From an uncultured Lachnospiraceae bacterium (GTDB lineage: Bacteria; Bacillota; Clostridia; Lachnospirales; Lachnospiraceae), in the NCBI GenBank assembly GCA_910584685.1, contig CAJUAO010000020.1, positions 1-52,847 on the forward strand: a stretch of 52,847 nt of DNA. Direction: 5' to 3'. Made by a program: the position numbers and the translations under genes. Under the pieces are notes generated by a model. That model was not told the origin of the DNA, made no database searches, and worked only from the letters and a program-made list of their open reading frames with translations. Below are positions 1 to 7,256 of the stretch, piece by piece. Every line of letters begins with the position of its first letter. Within the stretch, counting starts at the first letter, position 1.

Positions 1-114
1 GCATGATGCAGTCGTATAATTATAGTGAGTACCAGCAAATTTATATCTATCTAATCATGAATGTTGTATTTTATTGATATACCATCCACTTGAATTGTTT
101 ATACGAATTAATAT
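1..114 (+). repeat. A-repeat, copy 1
   Basis: This stretch matches 30431-30545 at about 90% identity by eye, in the same orientation, with one small indel. It is AT-rich and I see no reading frame in it. The window begins inside or at the edge of the repeat, so its left boundary is unknown. In both places it lies near a foldback element: 24 bp before the element here, 167 bp after it in the second copy. The foldback cores are in opposite orientations, so the A-repeat is probably an independent unit or an invertible neighbour. Confidence 0.8.
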
Positions 115-138
115 GTGAAAAGTACTTTCTCCCAATGA

Positions 139-467
139 GGGGCATAAGAATAAATGGAGTATAAGACCTTAGGGCGGTGTCAGGGACAGGGTGCGTCAGG
201 GAGTTATATATTTTTTTTAAAGCATTGAGAAAAGAATTAGAAATTCATCAACGGAATGCCGTCAGCTTCTTAGCGTAGAGCGTCTGTCTGAGTAAGGGGC
301 TGCTTTTTAGCCCCTTGCGAGTTACGCTCGCAGCTTAGAAGGTGGCGGTATTTTGTTGATAGAATTTCTTACTCTTTTCGAAGCTTTAAAAAATATATAT
401 AACTCCCTGCCGCACCCTGTCCCTGACACCGCCCTAAGGTCTTATACTCCATTTATTCTTATGCCCC
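139..467 (-). repeat. Long foldback element, copy 1
   Basis: The outer arms 139-223 and 383-467 are 85 nt each and reverse-complementary with only one mismatch plus a small A/T-run difference. The core 224-382 folds further, with a central GGGGCT/AGCCCC hairpin. Reverse-complemented, the flank at 468-481 (CTCACATGTAGTTC) matches the flanks of copies 2 and 3. The core is about 85% identical to the reverse complement of the core at 30031-30190, but the outer arm sequence is almost unrelated. It could be a palindromic MITE-like repeat, a structured RNA or a structured single-stranded DNA; no transposase is nearby. The stretch to the next gene at 618 holds only AT-rich DNA and a weak promoter. 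Confidence 0.9.
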
Positions 468-549
468 GAACTACATGTGAGGAACTTTTTTTCACCTGTA
501 CAAATTACAATTTTAATATTCCTAAAGCCTTAGTAAAAAAGAATTAATA

Positions 550-578
550 TAGAAATGTTTATGAAAATATGTTAAACT
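550..578 (+). promoter_or_regulatory. Weak candidate promoter for the hydrolase gene
   Basis: A TAGAAA -35-like hexamer (550-555), a 17 bp spacer and TAAACT (573-578) preceded by TGT as in an extended -10. The match is imperfect and could be chance in AT-rich DNA. Confidence 0.3.
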
Positions 579-617
579 TAATAAACTGTTGGAAATGTAT
601 AAGGAGGAAACTATAAA

Positions 618-1358
618 ATGAAGCAAAGAGATGTAAGAATATCAAAAAATAACAGAGAAATTTACGGAACATTAACAGAGCCTGACAATATGGAAAAATA
701 TCCCGCAGTTATATTCAGCCACGGTTATAACGGCTCAGGAAGGGACTTTGAAAAAATGGCAGAGTATCTGGCTGAAAAGGGAATAGCAGCGTTTTGCTAT
801 GACTTCTGCGGCGGCTCCGTAAACTCAAGAAGCAGCCTTGCAACCACAGAAATGACTATTTTTACTGAAAAAGAAGACCTTCACTGTGTTGCTGAATACG
901 TAAAGTCCATGGATAATATTGACAGCGGCAATATTTATATATTCGGTGCAAGTCAGGGCGGCTTGGTTTCTGCGCTTGTTACGGAAGAAATTAAAGATGA
1001 AGTAAAGGGGCTTATTTTATTATATCCTGCCATGTGTATTGCAGACGACTGGAATGAAAGGTTTCCGAATAAAGAGGATATACCGGAGGTTCAGGAACTG
1101 TGGGGAATGAACTTAGGAAGAAAATTTTTTGAGACATTAAGAGGCTTTGACGTTTATAAAAATATCGGGGCGTATAAGGGAAGGGTACAGGTTATTTACG
1201 GTGAGAATGACCCTATAGTTTCTTTGGAATATATGGAGAAGCTTAAGGAGGTATATTCAGATATGAAGCTTGATATTTTTAAGAATGAGGGACATGGATT
1301 TTCAGAGCAAGGAAACAGGAGAGTAGCCGAGATGGTGGAGGAATTTGTAAAGTCTTAA
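618..1358 (+). CDS. Alpha/beta hydrolase (esterase/peptidase-like)
   Basis: A 246-residue cytosolic alpha/beta-hydrolase of the serine aminopeptidase/acyl-esterase type. What is seen: HGYNGSG at residues 35-41 (oxyanion-hole strand), the nucleophile elbow GASQGG with Ser112, a GENDP acid loop with Asp198 and an EGHGF loop with His226, in the order and spacing of a complete catalytic triad. There is no signal peptide. The start is the ATG eight bases after AAGGAGG-type Shine-Dalgarno sequence (601-609). A methyltransferase gene follows 25 bp later and is probably co-transcribed. The exact substrate cannot be read from sequence; small acyl esters or feruloyl-type esters are plausible because related enzymes occur in fibre-degrading Clostridia, but this is inference. 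Confidence 0.85.
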   Translation: MKQRDVRISKNNREIYGTLTEPDNMEKYPAVIFSHGYNGSGRDFEKMAEYLAEKGIAAFCYDFCGGSVNSRSSLATTEMTIFTEKEDLHCVAEYVKSMDNIDSGNIYIFGASQGGLVSALVTEEIKDEVKGLILLYPAMCIADDWNERFPNKEDIPEVQELWGMNLGRKFFETLRGFDVYKNIGAYKGRVQVIYGENDPIVSLEYMEKLKEVYSDMKLDIFKNEGHGFSEQGNRRVAEMVEEFVKS

Positions 1359-1383
1359 ATACTTTAAAGGGAGGGATAGTTTT

Positions 1384-2181
1384 ATGCCTGTAATTAAAGG
1401 TTTGGAGTGGACATTTGATACAGTGGCGGATAAATATGAAAAGCTTCGCCCCGGATATACAGATGACCTTTACAAAATGATTTTTGAGTACATTGCCATT
1501 GATAATTCATCCCATGTGGTTGAGGTGGGAATTGGAGGCGGACAGGCAACTTTACCTGTTTTGAAAACAGGATGTACCTTAACGGCGGTGGAATATGGAG
1601 AGAACTTTTCAAAATTGTGCAAAAAAAAGTTTGAGGAATATAAAAATTTTTCAGTTATAACTGATAAGTTTGAAAATGTTGATTTCCCTAATTCGGAGTA
1701 TGACTTGGTTTATTCCGCATCTGCATTCCACTGGGTACCGGAGGATATAGGCTATTCAAAGGTTTATGATATGTTAAAGCATGGCGGGGCTTTTGCAAGG
1801 TTTGCCAATCATCCCTATAGGGATAAGGGCAATCCTATCCTTTCAGAAGAAATTGATAAGCTTTATTCCGAGTATTATTATAAATATAATGGTAAGGATA
1901 TTAAAGCTGAAGGGGAATATAGCGAAGAGCAGGCTGCTCTAAGAGCTAAGCTTGCAGAAAAATACGGTTTTACGGATATAAGACACGCTATGTTTTACAG
2001 GACAAGAACATTTTTGGCTGAGGAGTATATCGAACTGCTGGGAACATATTCAGACCACATAGCAATTAAAGAGGATATAAGGACAGAATTTTTTGCAAAA
2101 ATAGAAGAAGCAATAAATCGATACGGAGGGAAAATTACATTATATGATACTATTGATTTGCAGCTTGCGAGAAAGCCTTAA
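1384..2181 (+). CDS. Class I SAM-dependent methyltransferase
   Basis: A 265-residue protein with a Methyltransf_11/UbiE-like Rossmann fold. The glycine-rich motif I is VVEVGIGGGQAT near residues 43-54, followed by an acidic end of beta 2 (AVEYG) and a YDLVYSASAFHWV motif, the usual post-I and motif IV region. The C-terminal 100 residues are less conserved and probably form the substrate cap. The ribosome binding site GGGAGGG lies at 1369-1375. It follows the hydrolase by 25 bp. The substrate is unknown; family members methylate small metabolites (O-, N- or C-methylation), and nothing in the sequence distinguishes these. Confidence 0.85.
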   Translation: MPVIKGLEWTFDTVADKYEKLRPGYTDDLYKMIFEYIAIDNSSHVVEVGIGGGQATLPVLKTGCTLTAVEYGENFSKLCKKKFEEYKNFSVITDKFENVDFPNSEYDLVYSASAFHWVPEDIGYSKVYDMLKHGGAFARFANHPYRDKGNPILSEEIDKLYSEYYYKYNGKDIKAEGEYSEEQAALRAKLAEKYGFTDIRHAMFYRTRTFLAEEYIELLGTYSDHIAIKEDIRTEFFAKIEEAINRYGGKITLYDTIDLQLARKP

Positions 2182-2204
2182 AGCAATTTTTATCATATAA
2201 AACA

Positions 2205-2256
2205 AGGGCTGCGCAGTAAGAATTTTAAAACCTATTGCGGCAGCCCCTGCTTTTAG
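2205..2256. terminator. Bidirectional terminator hairpin
   Basis: GGGCTGC (2206-2212) pairs with GCAGCCC (2240-2246), with partial extension towards the loop, and is followed by CTGCTTTT. It sits between the convergent methyltransferase and metF genes and probably stops transcription from both sides. Confidence 0.6.
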
Positions 2257-2282
2257 AAGAAAAAAATTGGTAAACGTAAAGG

Positions 2283-3131
2283 CTACCTTATAGCCTCCAC
2301 AATTTCTGCAGCCGTTTTAGGCTTATTCATAGTATACATATGTATGCCGGAAACTCCGTTATCCTTTAAATCCCTTATTTGTCTTACGGCATAATCAATG
2401 CCTGCTTTACGCATATCCTCAGGGCTGTCGCCATATTTAGCAAAAATATCAGCCAATGGCTTTGGTATGCTTGAGCCTGATAGAGAAACGGTGGTGCCAA
2501 GCTGCTTTGCTGACGTAATAGGCATTATCCCTGCGTGAATAGGAATTGTTATCCCTTTTTTTTCAAGCTTATCCATAAATGAATAAAATGCGTCATTGTC
2601 AAAAAACATCTGGGTAATAAAAAATGAAGCGCCGGCATCCTGCTTCAGCTTAAGATTATTAAGGTCAGACTCCATGCTGAAGCTTTCAAAATGCTTTTCG
2701 GGATAGCACGCTCCTGCCATTATAAGGTCTGTATGCTCCCTTAAAAATGAAATCATATCACTGGCGTAGGTAAAATCACGAAGGTTAAACTGCTCGTCAG
2801 TCATGTCCTTCGGTCTGTCGCCTCTAAGCGCAAGTATGTGATTAACATTGTTTGCAGCCAGCTCGTCGCACAGCTTAAGAAGTGTTTCCTTTTTGCAGCC
2901 TACGCATGTCATATGGGCAAGAGCGTCAATATGTAAGGTGTTTTGTATATATGAAGCCAGCTCTACGGTTTTTTTGGAGCGGCTGCCCCCTGCGCCATAT
3001 GTAACGCTTATAAAATCAGGCTTAAGCTTTCCAAGAGAATCTAAAATTTCATATGCCTTATCAAATTCCTCCTCCTTTTTTGGAGGAAAAACCTCAAAGG
3101 AATATCCGTTAGTGTTATTAATTGAATCCAT
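2283..3131 (-). CDS. metF: Methylenetetrahydrofolate reductase
   Basis: A 282-residue flavin TIM-barrel protein that reduces 5,10-methylene-THF to 5-methyl-THF for methionine synthesis or the Wood-Ljungdahl methyl branch. What is seen: the N-terminal FEVFPPK strand with the catalytic-region Glu, DFISVTYGAGGS near residues 39-50, HMTCVG, ALRGDRP around 102-108, a GACYPEKH segment and QMFFDN near 177. These are hallmarks of the MetF family and the length is typical. The ATG start follows AGAAAGGA at a slightly long spacing. It is monocistronic, with its own promoter at 3233-3261. No S-box is evident in the ~95 nt leader. No metV or methyltransferase partner is adjacent. Confidence 0.95.
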   Translation of the reverse strand: MDSINNTNGYSFEVFPPKKEEEFDKAYEILDSLGKLKPDFISVTYGAGGSRSKKTVELASYIQNTLHIDALAHMTCVGCKKETLLKLCDELAANNVNHILALRGDRPKDMTDEQFNLRDFTYASDMISFLREHTDLIMAGACYPEKHFESFSMESDLNNLKLKQDAGASFFITQMFFDNDAFYSFMDKLEKKGITIPIHAGIMPITSAKQLGTTVSLSGSSIPKPLADIFAKYGDSPEDMRKAGIDYAVRQIRDLKDNGVSGIHMYTMNKPKTAAEIVEAIR

Positions 3132-3232
3132 AATTGCAAGTTATTCCTTTCTAAAATTTATTTATCCTGATACCATCAATTCGTAAAACTGCTGGAAATT
3201 CACATTCATGCGGATTAAATAATATCCAGGAT

Positions 3233-3261
3233 ATTATATAAAAAAAATTTATCGAAGTCAA
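3233..3261 (-). promoter_or_regulatory. Sigma-A-type promoter of metF
   Basis: On the minus strand, TTGACT (3261-3256), exactly 17 bp, then TATAAT (3238-3233). This predicts a transcript start near 3226 and a leader of about 95 nt before metF. Confidence 0.7.
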
Positions 3262-3365
3262 ATTTTAATTGCCTTTCAATGTCTCCATAAAATATTATAT
3301 TGCTGCCCGCATGCTGAAAATGCAATACGTAACTCCCTCACAGGGTATCGGAACTTAACTGTTAC

Positions 3366-3394
3366 TTGTAAAGAAATTATTTATATGGTAATAT
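3366..3394 (+). promoter_or_regulatory. Promoter and ~110 nt leader of the GH43 lipoprotein gene
   Basis: TTGTAA (3366-3371), 17 bp, then TAATAT (3389-3394) predicts a start near 3401. The remaining leader, about 3401-3494, is GC-richer than its surroundings and contains a potential AGCTA/TAGCT stem (3444-3460), a CGCAAA segment and a GGCAGCG segment. It could be a structured 5' leader, but I could not fit it to a known riboswitch consensus. The rest of the 380 bp gap (3132-3511) holds the metF promoter and nothing else I can identify. Confidence 0.5.
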
Positions 3395-3511
3395 AGTTAA
3401 ATCAAAGCAAAGCAGTTACGTGCAGAAGGCTTCGCAAAAATATGGAGCTACAGCTTTAGCTTAGAGGATATGGCAGCGTTATTGACATAATTTAAAAGGA
3501 GAAAGGGTACA

Positions 3512-5512
3512 ATGAAAAGGAAAAACATTTTTATAAAAGCTACGGCTTTTGCACTGGCAGCAGTTATGGTTATAACCGCCGCTGCCTGCGGTACTGATGA
3601 TGAAAAGGAAACAACAAAAAATGTATCCGAGAAATCCACCACAAGCCGTAAGGACAGCGGGAATAAGGAGTCCTCATCGCAGAATGAGGAAGATACAGAG
3701 GAAACAAAAAACGGTGATGATGAAACTACCGATGGAGAGACAACGGGAGAAAATCAGGAAACCGAAGGAAGCACAGAGAGCAGTAGCGGAACCAATGAGA
3801 ACACAGGTGCTGAAAATGGAAGCGAAAATACAAACAATAACGGCGGCAGCGCAAACGCAGGAAATAACAATAATGGAGGAAACACGAATAACAACGGAGG
3901 GGCAAATAACGGAGGAAATACAAATAACAACGGAGGGGCAAACAACGGCGGCAATACAAATAATAACGGGGGAACAAGCAACGGAGGCAGCACAAATACT
4001 CCTGTTAAAACGGGAACAGCCATAAAAAAGAGAGTAAGCGTTCACGACCCTTCAATAGTAGTAGGAACAGATAAGGCAGGAAAAAAATGCTACTATATAT
4101 TCGGCTCCCACATGGCATGGGCAAAGTCATATGATTTGCAGAACTGGGAGCATTTTGAAAATAACATAAACAGAAATTATAATTCTCTTTTTGCCAAAGA
4201 ATTTGACTGGGCAAGAAATGGCGACCCTGTATATAATAGCAGCGGAAATATGTGGGCTCCTGATGTTATATGGAATCCTAATATGAATAAATGGTGTATG
4301 TACATGAGCATTAACGGTTGTTCATGGAATTCATCCATAGTGCTTTTAACGGCAGACAGTCTTGAGGGAGACTGGACATATGTAGGACCTGTTATATATT
4401 CAGGCTTTACATCGGGAGGTACATATTCATATACACAGACCGACTATGTAAAGGCAACCGGAGATAACGGTTTTATAAAGGGCGGAAGATTTTACGGAGA
4501 CCCTTTTCAGTTTAGCGACGGACTTACAAAATGTGAGGCAACTACATGGAATTATGTTTTGGGGGCCCACGCCATAGACCCATGCGTTATATTTGATAAA
4601 AACGGAGATTTATATATGAGCTATGGCTCATGGTCAGGGGGCATATGGCTTATTAAGCTTGACAAGACAACAGGTCTTAGGGATTACACACGGAAATACG
4701 GAGAGTCAGATTTGACAAATGCCGTAGAGGACCCATATATGGGTAAGAAAATATCCGGAGCCGTGGGAGCAACCGGAGAGGCATCATACATAGTATATGA
4801 CAGCGCAACGGATTATTATTATCTTTATGTAACATACGGAGGTCTTCTTGCCGACGGAGGTTATCATATAAGGCTTTTCAGAAGCAAAACCATAGATGGC
4901 ACATATGTGGATTATGACGGAACAAGGGCAAATGCAAGAGGGGGAAACAGAGACGGAATAGGCATAAAGCTCTTTGGAAATTATAATTTTAAGAGCCTTT
5001 CCACAAGCAATGCAAATGCGCAGAAGGGCTATAAGTCAGGGGGACATAACTCTGCCTTTATAGATGATGACGGCAGTCATTATCTTATTTACCACACACG
5101 CTTTAATCTTGGCAATGAATGGCATCAGGTAAGGGTACATCAGCAGTTTTTAAATGAGGATGGATGGCTTGTGACGGCAGTGTATGAGTATCTTGGAAGT
5201 AAAATTTCAGCCACAGGATATTCTATGGACGACATGGCAGGAACATATGAGATGGTAAATATGGGAACAAGCGCAGCTACATCAGGAGTGGGAATGCTTT
5301 CAAACGGCAGTCTTACACTAAATGCAAACGGAACATTGTCGGGAGCGTATACGGGAACATGGAGCCATAACAATCAGTATGTGACACTGAATATTAACGG
5401 AACAGCATATAAGGGAGTATTCTTTAAGCAGTATGACGAGTCATCCTCTCACAAGGAGGTTATGACCTTTACGGTAATAGGAGCCGATACTTCCATATGG
5501 GGAACAAAATAA
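3512..5512 (+). CDS. GH43 endo-arabinanase lipoprotein
   Basis: A 666-residue secreted lipoprotein predicted to cut alpha-1,5-arabinan. The N-terminus has a Lys-rich signal, a hydrophobic stretch and a lipobox ending in Cys27 (ITAAAC). Residues 28-170 are a Ser/Thr/Glu then Asn/Gly linker with three near-identical 12-residue repeats. The GH43 beta-propeller follows: VHDPSI with catalytic base Asp179, AHAIDP with pKa-modulating Asp356 and TGEASYI with catalytic acid Glu423. Residues ~570-666 form a small beta domain like the C-terminal domain of B. subtilis Abn2-type arabinanases. RBS AAAGGAGAAAGG. The paralogue at 39311 carries the same catalytic unit. A hybrid kinase gene starts 31 bp downstream. 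Subfamily and endo mode are inferred from resemblance. Confidence 0.9.
   Translation: MKRKNIFIKATAFALAAVMVITAAACGTDDEKETTKNVSEKSTTSRKDSGNKESSSQNEEDTEETKNGDDETTDGETTGENQETEGSTESSSGTNENTGAENGSENTNNNGGSANAGNNNNGGNTNNNGGANNGGNTNNNGGANNGGNTNNNGGTSNGGSTNTPVKTGTAIKKRVSVHDPSIVVGTDKAGKKCYYIFGSHMAWAKSYDLQNWEHFENNINRNYNSLFAKEFDWARNGDPVYNSSGNMWAPDVIWNPNMNKWCMYMSINGCSWNSSIVLLTADSLEGDWTYVGPVIYSGFTSGGTYSYTQTDYVKATGDNGFIKGGRFYGDPFQFSDGLTKCEATTWNYVLGAHAIDPCVIFDKNGDLYMSYGSWSGGIWLIKLDKTTGLRDYTRKYGESDLTNAVEDPYMGKKISGAVGATGEASYIVYDSATDYYYLYVTYGGLLADGGYHIRLFRSKTIDGTYVDYDGTRANARGGNRDGIGIKLFGNYNFKSLSTSNANAQKGYKSGGHNSAFIDDDGSHYLIYHTRFNLGNEWHQVRVHQQFLNEDGWLVTAVYEYLGSKISATGYSMDDMAGTYEMVNMGTSAATSGVGMLSNGSLTLNANGTLSGAYTGTWSHNNQYVTLNINGTAYKGVFFKQYDESSSHKEVMTFTVIGADTSIWGTK
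3875..3982 (+). repeat. Three 36 bp in-frame repeats (Gly/Asn linker)
   Basis: Three units of 36 bp (3875-3910, 3911-3946, 3947-3982) encode GGNTNNNGGANN and a diverged last unit. They form the flexible linker between the lipid anchor and the GH43 domain. Such repeats can expand or contract by slippage. Confidence 0.85.
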
Positions 5513-5543
5513 AAAGCCCCTTAAGGCGGCATTGAGGATTAAT

Positions 5544-7133
5544 ATGGGATATAAAAAAGCGTTAGAAAGCACTGTATGTTTTTACAAGAAAATATATAAT
5601 GTGTATTTGGATGAAGATTATTTCAGACAGGTTTATCCGGAGGAGGAAAATGCTGAGGAGGGCGGTTACAGAAGAGCTGTAATCGCTCATCTGTCTAAGA
5701 AAATAGTATTTAAGGATGACGAAAAGAAAATATATGATTTTTTTGAGCCGGAAAACATAAAGAATGAGCTTATTCATAAGGAATATATTCAGTACATGTA
5801 TAAGCGGCGGGACGAGGATGGAGAAATGTATTGGTGTACTGCTGACTTTACGGTGGGAGAGGCAGATAACGGCGTTCCGAAGATTGCGGTTATGACAATA
5901 AGAAGCATACAGGATATTATGGACACCGCGGAGGAGCAGAAAAAGGCTCTTGAGAGCGCTTTGGAGAGGGCAAACAATGCAAATAACGCAAAGACCATTT
6001 TTCTGTCAAATATGTCCCATGATATAAGAACGCCAATGAATGCAATTTTAGGATATACAACCATAGCGGAGTCAGCCATAGACGATAAGGAAAAGGTGCT
6101 GGAATATCTTAAAAAGATAAACAAAGCAGGAAATCACCTTTTAAATCTTATAAATGACGTTCTTGACATGAGCAGAATAGAAAGTGGAAAAATAAATATA
6201 CAGGAGAGAGAATGTAACCTTATACAAATCATTAAAAATCTTGCAGATATGATGATGTCTCAGCTTCAGGCAAAAAGACTTAATCTTCATATAGATATAC
6301 GGAATCTGGAAATTGCTGATGTCTATGCAGACACTCTTCATTTAAATCAGATTTTTATTAATATACTTGGAAATGCCATTAAATTTACAGAGCCTGACGG
6401 AGATATATATATAAATGTAAACAGTATTCCTGACGCGCCATGGGGATATGTGTGCTATGAATTTATATTTAAGGATACGGGAATCGGCATGGATAAGAAA
6501 TTCCTAAATCATCTGTTTGAGCCTTTTGAGAGAGAAAAAACGTTAAACGACGGCAGCTTAGAGGGTACGGGGCTTGGTCTGTCTATTGTTAAACGTATAG
6601 TTGAGGTGATGAACGGTGAGATAACCGTAAAAAGTAAAAAGGGTAAGGGAACGGAATTTTCTATTGTTCTGAAATTTAAGATAAACAATAACAGGGAAAG
6701 TCATAAGGAGGAGGTAAAAAAGCCTGTAAGAAAGGCTGACGACCGGAGAATTCTTCTTGTTGACGACAATGAAATGAACAGGGAAATAGCTAATATTATA
6801 TTGTCAGATAAGGGATATAAGGTAGAGGAGGCGTCAGACGGCTCGGTAGCCGTTGATATGCTAAAGAAAAGCTGTGATAATTATTATGACGCCATACTTA
6901 TGGATATACATATGCCTGTTATGGATGGCTACGAGACTACAAGAAAAGTAAGGACAATGAGAAGAAAAGGCGTTAGGGATATTCCCATTATTGCCATGAC
7001 CTCTAACGCATTTGAGGAGGATAAGAGAAAGGCCATAGAGTGCGGAATGAATGCCCATATTGCAAAGCCGCTGCAGACAGATAAATTATTTCTTGTTTTA
7101 GACAGCGTTCTTAATAATTCTTCTGAAAAATAG
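5544..7133 (+). CDS. Cytosolic hybrid histidine kinase (HK-REC)
   Basis: A 529-residue soluble hybrid kinase. The N-terminal ~130 residues resemble a diverged PAS sensor. A coiled linker (~130-150) leads to HisKA with SHDIRTPMN (His159), then HATPase with an N box (LGNAIKF), a G1 box (DTGIGMD) and a G2 box (GTGLGLS). A receiver domain (VDDNEMN, phospho-acceptor Asp454 in LMDIHMP, Lys in AKPLQ) ends the protein. No membrane segment or output domain is present. I chose ATG 5544 because GAGGA lies at an ideal distance; a TTG at 5532 would add four residues. Its 31 bp gap from the GH43 gene suggests co-transcription and a role in carbohydrate sensing, which is inference. Confidence 0.88.
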   Translation: MGYKKALESTVCFYKKIYNVYLDEDYFRQVYPEEENAEEGGYRRAVIAHLSKKIVFKDDEKKIYDFFEPENIKNELIHKEYIQYMYKRRDEDGEMYWCTADFTVGEADNGVPKIAVMTIRSIQDIMDTAEEQKKALESALERANNANNAKTIFLSNMSHDIRTPMNAILGYTTIAESAIDDKEKVLEYLKKINKAGNHLLNLINDVLDMSRIESGKINIQERECNLIQIIKNLADMMMSQLQAKRLNLHIDIRNLEIADVYADTLHLNQIFINILGNAIKFTEPDGDIYINVNSIPDAPWGYVCYEFIFKDTGIGMDKKFLNHLFEPFEREKTLNDGSLEGTGLGLSIVKRIVEVMNGEITVKSKKGKGTEFSIVLKFKINNNRESHKEEVKKPVRKADDRRILLVDDNEMNREIANIILSDKGYKVEEASDGSVAVDMLKKSCDNYYDAILMDIHMPVMDGYETTRKVRTMRRKGVRDIPIIAMTSNAFEEDKRKAIECGMNAHIAKPLQTDKLFLVLDSVLNNSSEK

Positions 7134-7158
7134 ATTTTTCAGTTATTAAACATGGGAT

Positions 7159-7243
7159 GACGCAATAAAACAGATATGCCGTTTCCGGGTGAAAAGTTAT
7201 TTATTATTTCACCCGGAAACGGCATATCATTTATTTTGCGTTA
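7159..7243. terminator. Strong bidirectional terminator
   Basis: A perfect 21 bp stem (7174-7194 with 7207-7227) and a 12 nt A/T loop. ACGCAA/TTGCGT pairing outside it continues the hairpin. It lies between the convergent kinase and amidase genes, and A/T-rich flanks on both sides suit termination in either direction. Confidence 0.8.
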
Positions 7244-7256
7244 TCCTCTGTTAAAA

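Noticed and set aside
353..547. A 64-codon open frame in the right arm of foldback element 1
   Set aside because: It lies in the palindromic arm, starts with a rare codon without ribosome site, and copy 2 has no equivalent frame.
3401..3494. c-di-GMP-I riboswitch before the GH43 gene
   Set aside because: Only fragments resemble the consensus; the paired core could not be laid out, so no riboswitch is called.
3597..4045. Several open frames on both strands over the GH43 linker
   Set aside because: They are by-products of the repetitive Gly/Asn/Thr codons of the real gene and have no start signals.
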